From positions 1 through 64,000 of the forward strand of contig JAPPNU010000078.1 in the NCBI GenBank assembly GCA_028873695.1: DNA of 64,000 nucleotides. The letters run 5' to 3'. The notes beneath the pieces were generated by a model. The model did not search any database, was not told where the DNA came from, and worked only from the letters and a program-made list of their open reading frames with translations. The translations under genes and the position numbers were made by a program. Positions 17,536-27,695 of this stretch are shown piece by piece; the stretch's first letter is position 1; the number at the start of each line of letters is the position of its first letter. Origin of the DNA: Gemmatimonadota bacterium (GTDB lineage Bacteria > Latescibacterota > UBA2968 > GCA-2709665).

Positions 17536-20217
17536 GTGAGCAAGGGCAGCTTGTTCTACCCGGCGGAGTTGATTGAAAGGGCGAAGCGCAACGCGGAGCG
17601 TCACGCGTGGGCGAAGCGGGCGAGGGACAGGATTGTCGAGGCGGCTCAGCCGTGGGTGGCGTTTCCGGACGATGAGCTGTGGGACCTGATGTTCGGCAGT
17701 ACCATCCGGAGGTCCTGGATGGTCTGGTCGAACGGGCACTGCCCGGCGTGCAGGGAGGGCGTGCCGATGTACAACTGGCGTATCCAGGCGTTGCGCCTCC
17801 CATGGAAGCTTCGATGCCCGCACTGCGAAGAGCTGTTTCCCAAAAACGACTTCCACGCGTTCTATCGCTCGGGCCTGGACGAACACGGGGTGTTTCAGCA
17901 CCACCTTACGGACCGTTCACTGTTGTTCAATGCGGAGCATCCCGATCCCGCGGATCCGCTGCACCTGTTCGGGGTGGACGACGGCGAGGGATACCGTGAC
18001 GGCGAAAACACCTGGTGGTTTGTGGGGACCTACCTGGTCTACGGTCAATGGAAGCAGGTCGTCCACGGCGGGATCAAGGCTCTCGCCGAGGCCTACGCGG
18101 CAACCGGCGATCAGGTGTTTGCTCACAAGGCGGGCGTGCTGCTCGATCGGGTGGCGGACCTGTACACGACGTTCAATTTCAAAGACCAGGCGATGATGTA
18201 CGAAGGTCCCGCACACGCCGGGTACGTGTCCACCTGGCACGACGCGTGCGAGGAAGCGCGGGTTCTGGCGCAGGCCTATGATCAGGTGAGGAACGCGTTA
18301 GGGCAAGATCAAGCGCTGGCGGAATTCCTGAGCGGGAAGGCCGCGCAGTACGGCATAGAGGTAAGCAAGGCGTCGCCGGCGGACGTAACGCGGCATATTG
18401 AGGAGGGTATACTCCAGGATACGGTCGTTAATCACGACCGGATCCGGTCCAACTATCCCCGCAAGGAAATCGCGTTGATCACGATTCATTCGGTCCTCGA
18501 CTGGGAGGGAAACCGGGAGAAGGTGTATGGATTAATCGCCGAGATGATGGAACGCGCCACGGCGGTGGACGGCGTGACGGGGGAAAAAGGCCTCGCGGGT
18601 TACTGTTCAGGGGTGATACAGAGCCTGGCGCAGTTCCTGGCGCGGTTCAGCAGGTTCGACCCCGGATTCCTGGGCGATATGCTGACAAGGCACCCGAAGC
18701 TGCGGCAGACGTACCGGTTTCATATCGATACGTGGTGCCTGCAGCAATACTATCCCCAGGCCGGCGACACGGGATACTACGCGGGGAAGGTCGAAAACTA
18801 CGTGGGCGTCTCCTTCTCCGATGATCCCGGTCTGGAGCCGTCGATGTACGCTTTTTTGTGGGACCTGTACCGGGAGACGGGCGACTCGGCCTACGTGCAG
18901 GCCCTGTACCAGGCGAACGGCAGTACGGTCAACGGGTTGCCGCACGATCTCTTTGCGGGCGATCCGGAAGCATTTCAGGCCGGGGTGCAGGCTGTCATCG
19001 ACGCCCGGGGTACGGAAATCGAACAGGCAAGCGCCAACAAGACGGAGTGGCGTCTGGCCGTCCTGCGGTCGGGCCTCGGCGAAAGCCGTCGCGCCGCGTG
19101 GCTCGATTATGACTCGGGCGGACCTCACGGGCACGCCGACGGGATGAACCTGGGGCTCTTCGCAATGGGCCTGGACCTGATGCCGGATTTCGGTTACCCG
19201 CCGGTACACTACGGAGGGTGGAGCGGGCCGAAGTTTCACTGGTACGTGAGTACCGCCGGTCACAACACCGTGGTTGTGGACGGGAAGGACCAGGAGCGGC
19301 CCTCGGACGGCGAGTCCACGTTGTGGGCGGATGGCGAGGGGTTCCGGGCGATCCGGGCGAACGGTCCCGCGCTGTACGGGATACCGCGCTATGAACGGAC
19401 CGTGGCGATGGTGGACACTTCGGACAGTGTAAGCTACCTTCTGGACGTATTCCGCGTTGCGGGCGGGCGTGACCACGCGAAGTTCATGCACAGTCATTTC
19501 GGGAAGATTTCAACACGGGGGCTCGCGCTGGCGCCTTCCACGGAATACGGGTACGAGACGCAGATGCGCAATTTCAATAGCGATGAACAACCGGCCCCGG
19601 GATGGCACGTGGACTGGCAGGTGGAGGACCGGTTCGGATATCTCGAGGAGGACCGCGACGTGCATCTGCGTTACACCGACCTGACGGCGGGCGCGCAGGC
19701 ATCTACGGCCGAGGCCTGGGTTGCGCTGCGCGGTTATGGCGGCAGCGAGACGGCCTGGATCCCGAGGGTCATGGTGCGGCGGCGGTCGGATGCGGGTCCG
19801 CTGGCTTCCACGTTCGTGGGTGTCATCGAACCCTATGAGGGTGAGCCGGCCATCACCGGGGTACGACGTCTATCGTTCGAGGGCGACGAGGGCGGGGCCC
19901 CTTCGGATTCGGACGTGGCCGTGGAAATCGAACTCGCGGATGGACGTCGGGACGTGATCCTGGCCGTAGACACGGAAGACATGGGGCGGGACGGCGGGTG
20001 GATGCTGGAGAAGGAAACGGACATCCGGACAGACGCGGAACTTTGCATGGTTCGACGGGGACGCGACGGCGAGTTGATGTCGGTCGCAATCTGCAAGGGT
20101 AAGGCGGTACGCGTTGGCGATACCGCGCTCGATCTGCAAGCGGAGTCTGATTTCGCGGAAGTCCGGTTCGATTCCGGCACCCCGGCCGTTGTCGCGGGTG
20201 ACGGGATTCTGGCATAG
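17536..20217 (+). CDS. Heparinase II/III family protein
   Basis: An 893-aa polysaccharide lyase-like protein. The N-terminal region has two CxxC knuckles (CPACREGVPMYNW and CPHCEELFPKNDF), which could bind zinc. The centre is helical, and the heparinase II/III C-terminal domain starts near residue 510 (AAWLDYDSGGPHGHADGMNL, then STAGHNTVVVDGKDQ). The His/Tyr-containing GGPHGHAD and AGHNTVVVD segments are typical of the family's active-site region. GTG start preceded by GAGGAGG. It begins a run with a CocE-like hydrolase, an SDR and an aminotransferase. It probably degrades a uronic-acid-containing glycan. Confidence 0.85.
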   Translation: MSKGSLFYPAELIERAKRNAERHAWAKRARDRIVEAAQPWVAFPDDELWDLMFGSTIRRSWMVWSNGHCPACREGVPMYNWRIQALRLPWKLRCPHCEELFPKNDFHAFYRSGLDEHGVFQHHLTDRSLLFNAEHPDPADPLHLFGVDDGEGYRDGENTWWFVGTYLVYGQWKQVVHGGIKALAEAYAATGDQVFAHKAGVLLDRVADLYTTFNFKDQAMMYEGPAHAGYVSTWHDACEEARVLAQAYDQVRNALGQDQALAEFLSGKAAQYGIEVSKASPADVTRHIEEGILQDTVVNHDRIRSNYPRKEIALITIHSVLDWEGNREKVYGLIAEMMERATAVDGVTGEKGLAGYCSGVIQSLAQFLARFSRFDPGFLGDMLTRHPKLRQTYRFHIDTWCLQQYYPQAGDTGYYAGKVENYVGVSFSDDPGLEPSMYAFLWDLYRETGDSAYVQALYQANGSTVNGLPHDLFAGDPEAFQAGVQAVIDARGTEIEQASANKTEWRLAVLRSGLGESRRAAWLDYDSGGPHGHADGMNLGLFAMGLDLMPDFGYPPVHYGGWSGPKFHWYVSTAGHNTVVVDGKDQERPSDGESTLWADGEGFRAIRANGPALYGIPRYERTVAMVDTSDSVSYLLDVFRVAGGRDHAKFMHSHFGKISTRGLALAPSTEYGYETQMRNFNSDEQPAPGWHVDWQVEDRFGYLEEDRDVHLRYTDLTAGAQASTAEAWVALRGYGGSETAWIPRVMVRRRSDAGPLASTFVGVIEPYEGEPAITGVRRLSFEGDEGGAPSDSDVAVEIELADGRRDVILAVDTEDMGRDGGWMLEKETDIRTDAELCMVRRGRDGELMSVAICKGKAVRVGDTALDLQAESDFAEVRFDSGTPAVVAGDGILA

Positions 20218-20247
20218 CGAATCGTCGAAACGAGGAGCCGAAAGAAC

Positions 20248-22167
20248 ATGAACCCGGAACCGGAATACAATGTCGTCATTGCCACTGACGTCATGGTGTC
20301 TATGCGCGACGGCGTGCGGCTGGCGACGGACGTCTACCGCCCCGCCGTTGACGGAGAACCCGCGCCCGGCAGATTCCCGGCGATTCTGGGGCGGACGTCC
20401 TATGACAAGAGCAGTCCTCAGATGTGGGTGGAGCCCGTCGGGATGTTTTTCGCCCGGCGGGGATACGTGGCGGTGATCCAGGACCTGAGGGGCCGGCACC
20501 GGTCCGAGGGTACCGGGCAGTACTTCCATACCGCCAATCCCGGCGAGGGCATGGACGGATACGACACCGTGTCGTGGATTGCGGAACAGTCATGGTCCAA
20601 CGGGAGGGTGGGCACGGTGGGCAGTTCGCACGGCGCCATCGTCCAGGCGGTGATGGCGCTGTACCGGCCGCCGAATCTCGCGGCGATGTGGCAGGACGTG
20701 GGGCCGACCAACATGTACGCGCATTGCTCGCGCGAGGGCGGCGCGATGGCGCTGCATATGTTCGGCGCCCTGTTTCTGCACGGGCACGACGCTCAGGAGA
20801 TCAGGGACGACCCGGCCGCGCAGCGCGCGTTCGTGGAGGCCATGGCGCGGATGAGGGAGCTCGTCCATGCCACGCCATTCAAGCCCGGGGACACGCCCCT
20901 GGCCCTGGTGCCGAATCTGGAACGGGTGCTGTTCGATTACTACCACCGCGGCGAGTACGACGAGTTCTGGCAGCAGGACTGCTGCGACCAGGAGCGCTAT
21001 TTCGCCCGGCACGGAGATATTCCTTCCGTCTTCAGCGGGGGTTGGTACGATCCGTTCGCGGGGGCGACGACGAACTATTTCGCCGCAATGTCAAAACAGA
21101 ACCGGACGCCCCAGCGGCTGTTGATGGGTCCGTGGAACCACGGCGGCATACGAGGCGAGGGGGACTCGTTCGCCGGCGACGTGGATTTCGGACCCGGCGC
21201 GGCCTGGGGCGACGCGTTGTACAACGGGGAGCGCCTTCGCTGGTTCGATCGATGGCTGAAGGGTGTCCGCAGCGACGTGGAGGACGACCCCCCCGTACGG
21301 ATTTTCGTGATGGGAGGAGGCGATGGCCGAAGGAACGACGCCGGCCGTCTCAACCACGGCGGCTCGTGGCGGTCCGAGCGGGAATGGCCGATTGCCCGCA
21401 CCCGATATACGCCGTACTTTCTCCATGCCAGCGGCGCCCTCAGCCCGGAGACCCCCGGGGTGGACGGCGCGCCGACCAGTTACGCTCACGATCCGGAACA
21501 CCCGGTTCCCACCATCGCGGGAAACGTGACGGGCTTCTACGAAATGGTGCCGCTGGGCGAAGGGATGGTAGAGCGGTACACGCCTCCGAGGGCCCGAATG
21601 CGCAGCATCGTTCTGGACGGAGCCGCCCACCAGCAGGAGGCGCCAGGCATCGTTGGCGCACGGCCGCCGTACCGGACGCTCGCGTCCCGGGACGACGTGC
21701 TCGTCTTTCAGACGGAGCCGCTGGTGGAGGACGTAGAAGTCACCGGCCCGCTGTCTGTGAATCTCTGGATTTCGTCGACCGCGGTGGACACGGATTTCAC
21801 GGCAAAGCTGATCGACGTCTACCCGCCCGGCGAAGATTATCCGGACGGCTACCACATGAATCTGGTCGATTCCATTATCCGCACGCGCTATCGAAACGGG
21901 TGGGAAGAGCCCGAGATGATGCAACCCGGCGAGGTGTATTCCGTCAGGATCGATCTGACGCCAACCAGCAATCTGTTCGTGCGCGGCCACCGGATCCGCG
22001 TGGATATTTCCAGCAGCAATTTCCCACGATTCGACGTGAATCCGAATACCGGCGAACCCGTGGGACGGCACACGCGTTCGGTTGTTGCCCGAAATACGGT
22101 TTACATGGACCTCGAGCGGCCTTCCCACATCGTGGTGCCGATCATTCCACCAGCAGATGGAGATTGA
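20248..22167 (+). CDS. CocE/NonD family hydrolase
   Basis: A 639-aa alpha/beta-hydrolase of the X-Pro dipeptidyl-peptidase S15/cocaine esterase type. The nucleophile elbow GSSHG places the catalytic Ser near residue 127; the histidine is likely in GPWNHGG. The C-terminal half is the jelly-roll domain (PLSVNLWISSTAVDTDFTAK; IRVDISSSNFPRFDVNPNTG). It begins 30 bp after the heparinase stop, so co-transcription is likely. It may remove acyl or other ester groups from the same substrate; that is inference. Length is normal for the family. Confidence 0.85.
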   Translation: MNPEPEYNVVIATDVMVSMRDGVRLATDVYRPAVDGEPAPGRFPAILGRTSYDKSSPQMWVEPVGMFFARRGYVAVIQDLRGRHRSEGTGQYFHTANPGEGMDGYDTVSWIAEQSWSNGRVGTVGSSHGAIVQAVMALYRPPNLAAMWQDVGPTNMYAHCSREGGAMALHMFGALFLHGHDAQEIRDDPAAQRAFVEAMARMRELVHATPFKPGDTPLALVPNLERVLFDYYHRGEYDEFWQQDCCDQERYFARHGDIPSVFSGGWYDPFAGATTNYFAAMSKQNRTPQRLLMGPWNHGGIRGEGDSFAGDVDFGPGAAWGDALYNGERLRWFDRWLKGVRSDVEDDPPVRIFVMGGGDGRRNDAGRLNHGGSWRSEREWPIARTRYTPYFLHASGALSPETPGVDGAPTSYAHDPEHPVPTIAGNVTGFYEMVPLGEGMVERYTPPRARMRSIVLDGAAHQQEAPGIVGARPPYRTLASRDDVLVFQTEPLVEDVEVTGPLSVNLWISSTAVDTDFTAKLIDVYPPGEDYPDGYHMNLVDSIIRTRYRNGWEEPEMMQPGEVYSVRIDLTPTSNLFVRGHRIRVDISSSNFPRFDVNPNTGEPVGRHTRSVVARNTVYMDLERPSHIVVPIIPPADGD

Positions 22168-22228
22168 ACACCCGCGCAAGATCACCGGTAGCGACAACAA
22201 TCGTGTCGTTTGAATTCAAGGAGAAAAA

Positions 22229-23026
22229 ATGGCGGCAAGCGAACCGACGGTACAAAGACTGTTCGACTTGAGTGGCAAGGTGGCGCTGGTGACGGGGGGT
22301 ACGGGGTTCCTGGGAACGGCGTTCGCCACGGCGCTGGCCGAGGCGGGAGCCAGGGTCGTCATCAGCAGCAGGGAGCGCAGCCGCGCCGAGGCGGCGGTCG
22401 CGAGGCTGCCCGGCGACGCCGCTCACGTGGGCGTGCGGTTGGACCATATGGATGGGGGATCCATCGAGGCCGGCTTTGCCGATGCGGTGGAAGCCGCCGG
22501 ACAGATTGACGTTCTGGTCAACAACGGGAACGAGGGTGTGCTGAACGACTGGACGGACGTGACACACGAACAGTTCACGTGGCAACAGGGGAACGTGGCC
22601 GGATATTTTACGCTGGCGCGGCTGGTGCGAAACGACGCCGTGGAACGCGGAGACCCCGCGAGCATTGTCATGCTCGGATCCATGTACGGGCAGGTGGCGT
22701 CCTATCCGGATGCGTATGCGGGGGTGTGTCCGGCCAGCCCCGCGGCCTATCACGCGCTGAAGGGCGGGATCATCCACGTGACGCGGCACCTGGCGGTCTA
22801 CTGGGCGGCGGACCGGGTGAGGGTGAACTGTCTGAGCCCGGGGCCCTTTCCCAACATGAGCAAGGCGCCGGGCGAAATGGTTGAAAGGCTGTGTACGAAG
22901 AGTCCGATGGGACGCATGGGAGAGCCGCACGAACTGAAGGGGGCAATCGTGTTCCTCGCCAGCGATGCAAGCAGCTACATGACCGGGCAGAACATGACTA
23001 TTGATGGAGGATGGACCGCGTGGTAG
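22229..23026 (+). CDS. SDR family oxidoreductase
   Basis: A 265-aa classical short-chain dehydrogenase. The cofactor motif is VTGGTGFLGTAF, the active-site Ser is in VMLGSMYG and the YxxxK pair is in AAYHALKGG. The C terminus has the usual SSYMTGQNMTIDGGW ending. An AAGGAGA ribosome binding site lies just before the ATG. It lies 61 bp after the CocE-like gene and 71 bp before a class III aminotransferase, all co-directional. It likely oxidises or reduces a sugar or keto-sugar intermediate. Confidence 0.88.
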   Translation: MAASEPTVQRLFDLSGKVALVTGGTGFLGTAFATALAEAGARVVISSRERSRAEAAVARLPGDAAHVGVRLDHMDGGSIEAGFADAVEAAGQIDVLVNNGNEGVLNDWTDVTHEQFTWQQGNVAGYFTLARLVRNDAVERGDPASIVMLGSMYGQVASYPDAYAGVCPASPAAYHALKGGIIHVTRHLAVYWAADRVRVNCLSPGPFPNMSKAPGEMVERLCTKSPMGRMGEPHELKGAIVFLASDASSYMTGQNMTIDGGWTAW

Positions 23027-23097
23027 ATAGGTGATCCGGGCAGGTCACGGGTTGTCTTCGCCGTAGCCCGCGAGACCGCTCTTTGGGAGGATCGGAG

Positions 23098-24450
23098 ATG
23101 GACAAAGGGAATACAATGCCCGCTACGCATTCGGTTGCGCGTTCGATGGCGGTGTACGAGCGTGCGCAGGCGGTGATTCCCGGCGTGACGCAGTTGCTCA
23201 GTCGTCGTCCCACGCAGGCCGCGCTGGGCGTGAGCCCGGTTTACGCCGACAGGGCGAAAGGGTGCCGGATATGGGACGTCGACGGCAACGAATACGTCGA
23301 CTGGATGAGTGGCGTGGGTCCGATCATACTGGGCTACGCGGATGAAGTTGTCGACGCGGCGGTCAGGCAGCAGATCGAAAGAGGCGGTATCTGCAGCATT
23401 GTGCACGAAAGCGCCGTGGAACTGGCGGAAGAGTTGGTCCGCCTGATACCTTCGGCGGAGATGGTGCGTTACGCGAAGGGCGGCGGCGAGGCCTGTACCG
23501 TCGCGGTCCGGATTGCGCGGGGGGTTACGGGGAAGGACCGGGTGCTATTTTGCGGATACCACGGCTGGCACGACTGGTATCTGGCCGCGAATCTGGGCGA
23601 GGAGCGGCTCGACGCTCACCTCAGGCCGGGTATTGAACCGATCGGCGTTCCGGGAGCGCTGGAAGGAACGACGATTCCGTTCGAATACGGCGACCTGCAG
23701 ATGCTCGAGGACCTGTTGAAGGCGAACCGGAACGAGGTCGCCTGTATCATCATGGAGCCGATGCGCACGGAGCTGCCGCCGCCGGGATATCTGGAAGAGG
23801 TGCGCGCGCTGGCGTCGAAGTATGGCGTGGTACTTATATTCGACGAAGTGTCCTGCGGTTTCCGAATTGCCCTGGGCGGGGTACAGGAGTACACGGGCGT
23901 GATTCCCGATATGTCCGTGTTCGCGAAAGCGATTTCAAACGGGTATCCGATGGCTGCCGTCGTTGGCAGGCGGGAGGTGATGGAACCGGTTTCGCAGATG
24001 TTTATTTCGAGCGCCTACTGGGACGACCCGATCGGAACCGTCGCCGCGCTGACGACCGTCAGGGAGTTGGAACGGAGAGACGCCGTGGCACACTTCGAAG
24101 GGATCGGGGCGTCGTTCAAGGAGAGGATCAACCGCGCTGCGCGGGACGTTGGAGTGGATGCCGAATGCGTTGGCGTTGCCGCCCACCCGGGCATCCGCTT
24201 TCACGAAGACGACCCTGAGATCGCCAAAAAGGTACCCACGCTCTTCATCCAGGAGAATGCGAAACGCGGTCTGATCCTGTCCACGGGCTTCTTCTTCAAC
24301 TGCGCGCACGACGATAAGGCGCTGGACCACACCGAGGCGGCGGTGAAAGAAAGTTTCGCGGTGATCCGGGATGGATTGGAGAACAGGCGGCTGGATGAGT
24401 TGCTGCATTGCGAAATGCGCGAGGACCTGTTCAGGCGCCTGGTGAGATGA
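23098..24450 (+). CDS. Class III aminotransferase (glutamate-1-semialdehyde aminotransferase-like)
   Basis: A 450-aa PLP enzyme of the class III/HemL-like group. The PLP-lysine segment is VFAKAISNGYPMAAVVG, preceded by LIFDEVSCGFR with the cofactor Asp. The cofactor-phosphate loop region reads YAKGGGEACTVAVR. TTG 23083 opens the frame earlier, but that start lies inside the GGGAGG ribosome binding site; ATG 23098 is correctly spaced. The adjacent SDR and glycan-degrading genes argue for a catabolic role rather than tetrapyrrole synthesis. HemL itself cannot be excluded from sequence alone. Confidence 0.82.
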   Translation: MDKGNTMPATHSVARSMAVYERAQAVIPGVTQLLSRRPTQAALGVSPVYADRAKGCRIWDVDGNEYVDWMSGVGPIILGYADEVVDAAVRQQIERGGICSIVHESAVELAEELVRLIPSAEMVRYAKGGGEACTVAVRIARGVTGKDRVLFCGYHGWHDWYLAANLGEERLDAHLRPGIEPIGVPGALEGTTIPFEYGDLQMLEDLLKANRNEVACIIMEPMRTELPPPGYLEEVRALASKYGVVLIFDEVSCGFRIALGGVQEYTGVIPDMSVFAKAISNGYPMAAVVGRREVMEPVSQMFISSAYWDDPIGTVAALTTVRELERRDAVAHFEGIGASFKERINRAARDVGVDAECVGVAAHPGIRFHEDDPEIAKKVPTLFIQENAKRGLILSTGFFFNCAHDDKALDHTEAAVKESFAVIRDGLENRRLDELLHCEMREDLFRRLVR

Positions 24451-24509
24451 CGCCTTGATGAGCACCGGCTCGCTTCACTCTGAGTTCCGCCACAGACAGG
24501 AAAAAACGG

Positions 24510-26114
<1,605 letters not shown>

Positions 26115-26162
26115 TCAATCGGTACTTCAGTTGGCGCCGGGACGATTCTGAGGTCGCTCCTT

Positions 26163-26258
26163 CATTATACAGCTAAAAAATGGCTATTTAACGATTATTT
26201 ATTATATAATTTTCGTTTGACAAATAGCCGATATTTCATTATCATACGCTGTATAATG
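26163..26258 (+). promoter_or_regulatory. Promoter inside nested inverted repeats, for the RHH-GNAT-XRE operon
   Basis: TTGACA (26217-26222), a 17-bp spacer and TATCAT (26240-26245) form a good sigma-70 promoter. It lies between the arms of a perfect 11-bp inverted repeat, CATTATACAGC (26163-26173) and GCTGTATAATG (26248-26258). A nested 8-bp repeat has GGCTATTT at 26182-26189 and AAATAGCC at 26222-26229. The right inner arm overlaps the spacer and the right outer arm abuts the -10 box. That is the layout expected for an autorepressor operator. The region is strikingly AT-rich against its surroundings. Confidence 0.65.
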
Positions 26259-26287
26259 TTCTGCCGGCCAAAAGGGGGGATGGATTG

Positions 26288-26500
26288 ATGAGTACCAAAA
26301 GGACGATGACACTCAATCTCACGGAAGCAGAGATGGACGTGTTGGACGAACTGAGCACAAAGAAGGACCTGAGCAAGACAGCCCTCTTGCGTCAAGCATT
26401 GCGGATGTATCAATTAATCGAAGCAAGGCTTGAGAGTGGTGAAAAGCTGTTCTTCGAGGATGAACAAACCGAAAAGAAGGCCGAGGTCATGTTGGTATGA
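26288..26500 (+). CDS. Ribbon-helix-helix (CopG-like) antitoxin-type protein
   Basis: A 70-aa protein. Residues about 6-45 fit an RHH DNA-binding domain: the TKRTMTLNLTEAEMDVLDEL strand-helix, then SKTALLRQALRMYQLIEARL. The acidic C-terminal tail (FFEDEQTEKKAEV) could be the partner-binding segment, as in RHH antitoxins. ATG 26288 is chosen because GGGGGGA ends 7 nt upstream; a TTG one codon earlier is possible. Its stop overlaps the GNAT start by 4 bp (ATGA). It is likely a dimeric repressor binding the inverted repeats just upstream. Confidence 0.75.
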   Translation: MSTKRTMTLNLTEAEMDVLDELSTKKDLSKTALLRQALRMYQLIEARLESGEKLFFEDEQTEKKAEVMLV

Positions 26501-27138
26501 CAGTACCGGTTTCGGCTGTCCATCTCTTGAACGTGTCGACGGGTGAATCGGAAGCAGCCCAACTCACGCACGCTATTACGGAACAACACCTTGCAGATTG
26601 GGAGGGCGAGTGGATGCCGGCGTTGTTCAACGCGATACAGCGCCTTAAGCAAGAGGGGGTCGCGAGGTGGCATTGGCCGCAAAGCCGCCATTGGAATTGG
26701 CGCAACAAGGTAAACGTCCTTCAGGGGATGCTTGCAAGCCCGGGTTTCGCCATTGTCTGCAATGGCGTGACGCAGGGCCTGATGATTGCTGATACTGCAA
26801 CCCACAGATGCCGAATCGACGTCCAGAATGGCCGACATCTTGTATACGTAAAGTACGTTGAGAACGCGCCATGGAACCGCCCCGAGTTGTTCACGTCACC
26901 ACGATACCGTGGCGTCGGGAGTATTCTCATCCGGGCTGCTGTCGCACTGAGCGAGGAGCTGGAGTTTCACGGACGAATCGGTCTCCATTCGCTGCCCCAG
27001 GCAGATGGATTCTACTCCAGTACATGTGGCATGACCGATCTGGGGACCGATCTCGACTTTGAGGGTCTACGCTATTTCGAGATGACGCCGGAACAAGCGC
27101 AGGCTTTCATCAAGAAGGGGGGTAACGATGGAGTTTAG
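26497..27138 (+). CDS. GNAT-fold N-acetyltransferase, second gene of RHH-GNAT-XRE operon
   Basis: A 213-aa protein. The acetyl-CoA-binding motif A is visible at about 138-160 (SPRYRGVGSILIRAAVALSE), followed by GLHSLPQADGFYSSTCGMTD, typical of motif B of GNAT enzymes. The first 115 residues are an extended N-terminal part with a Trp-rich segment (RWHWPQSRHWNWRNKV). Known RHH-linked GNAT toxins (AtaT/TacT/KacT) are nearer 160-175 aa, so this is longer. It overlaps the RHH gene by 4 bp and the XRE gene by 11 bp. Toxin, modification enzyme or regulator are all possible. Confidence 0.75.
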   Translation: MTVPVSAVHLLNVSTGESEAAQLTHAITEQHLADWEGEWMPALFNAIQRLKQEGVARWHWPQSRHWNWRNKVNVLQGMLASPGFAIVCNGVTQGLMIADTATHRCRIDVQNGRHLVYVKYVENAPWNRPELFTSPRYRGVGSILIRAAVALSEELEFHGRIGLHSLPQADGFYSSTCGMTDLGTDLDFEGLRYFEMTPEQAQAFIKKGGNDGV

Positions 27139-27613
27139 AATTAGTGAAGAGTGGTGTATGCGCTTGGCGCAGCTTGAAGGCGACGCCGAAATTGGTGCAG
27201 GTCGTCTCTCTTGCGATCCGGTGTTCGATGGTGTTACTGCTCCGGTAACCGAGGGAGACGGCGACAAATCGAGTATTGTCTTCGGTCGTCTTATCAACCT
27301 TTTGCGGAGGCAGCGAAGGATCAGCCTTGAGCAGCTTGCCGCGGACGCGGACGTGGCTCCAACGGAACTCGTCGGAATTGAAAGCGACATGCATTATAGG
27401 CCTGCGCTTCGGACGACCCATCAACTTGCCGACTACTTCCACATGCCACGAACCGGGTTCCTGGAGTTGGCTGGATTGACCGATCAGAAGAATGCACGGC
27501 TGGCAGAAGGCGTAGTTCGCTATGCAGCCCCTGCGGAGTCGACAGCGGAACTAACGCCTGAAGAGAACGCGGATCTGGAAGTGTTTGTTGCTGTTCTCAG
27601 CAGGCAGAAGTAG
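27128..27613 (+). CDS. XRE-family helix-turn-helix protein, third gene of the operon
   Basis: A 161-aa protein. A Cro/C1-type HTH lies at about residues 50-112 (VFGRLINLLRRQRRISLEQL, then ADVAPTELVGIES), followed by a short C-terminal helical and acidic tail. The first 45 residues are an unassigned extension. It starts 11 bp inside the end of the GNAT gene, so translation is probably coupled. Two DNA-binding proteins of different folds flanking one acetyltransferase is unusual. It could be a second antitoxin, a co-repressor or an acetylation target. Confidence 0.75.
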   Translation: MEFRISEEWCMRLAQLEGDAEIGAGRLSCDPVFDGVTAPVTEGDGDKSSIVFGRLINLLRRQRRISLEQLAADADVAPTELVGIESDMHYRPALRTTHQLADYFHMPRTGFLELAGLTDQKNARLAEGVVRYAAPAESTAELTPEENADLEVFVAVLSRQK

Positions 27614-27695
27614 CGGGAATGAGCCAGGTGTGGCAAGAAATCGCATAATTGCTGCAAAGACGGCCGATGATATTGACATGTGTGTCGAGCGTGAT

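Noticed and set aside
20424-22271. 615-aa plus-strand frame
   Set aside because: Out-of-frame shadow of the CocE-like hydrolase; Arg/Gly-rich low-complexity translation.
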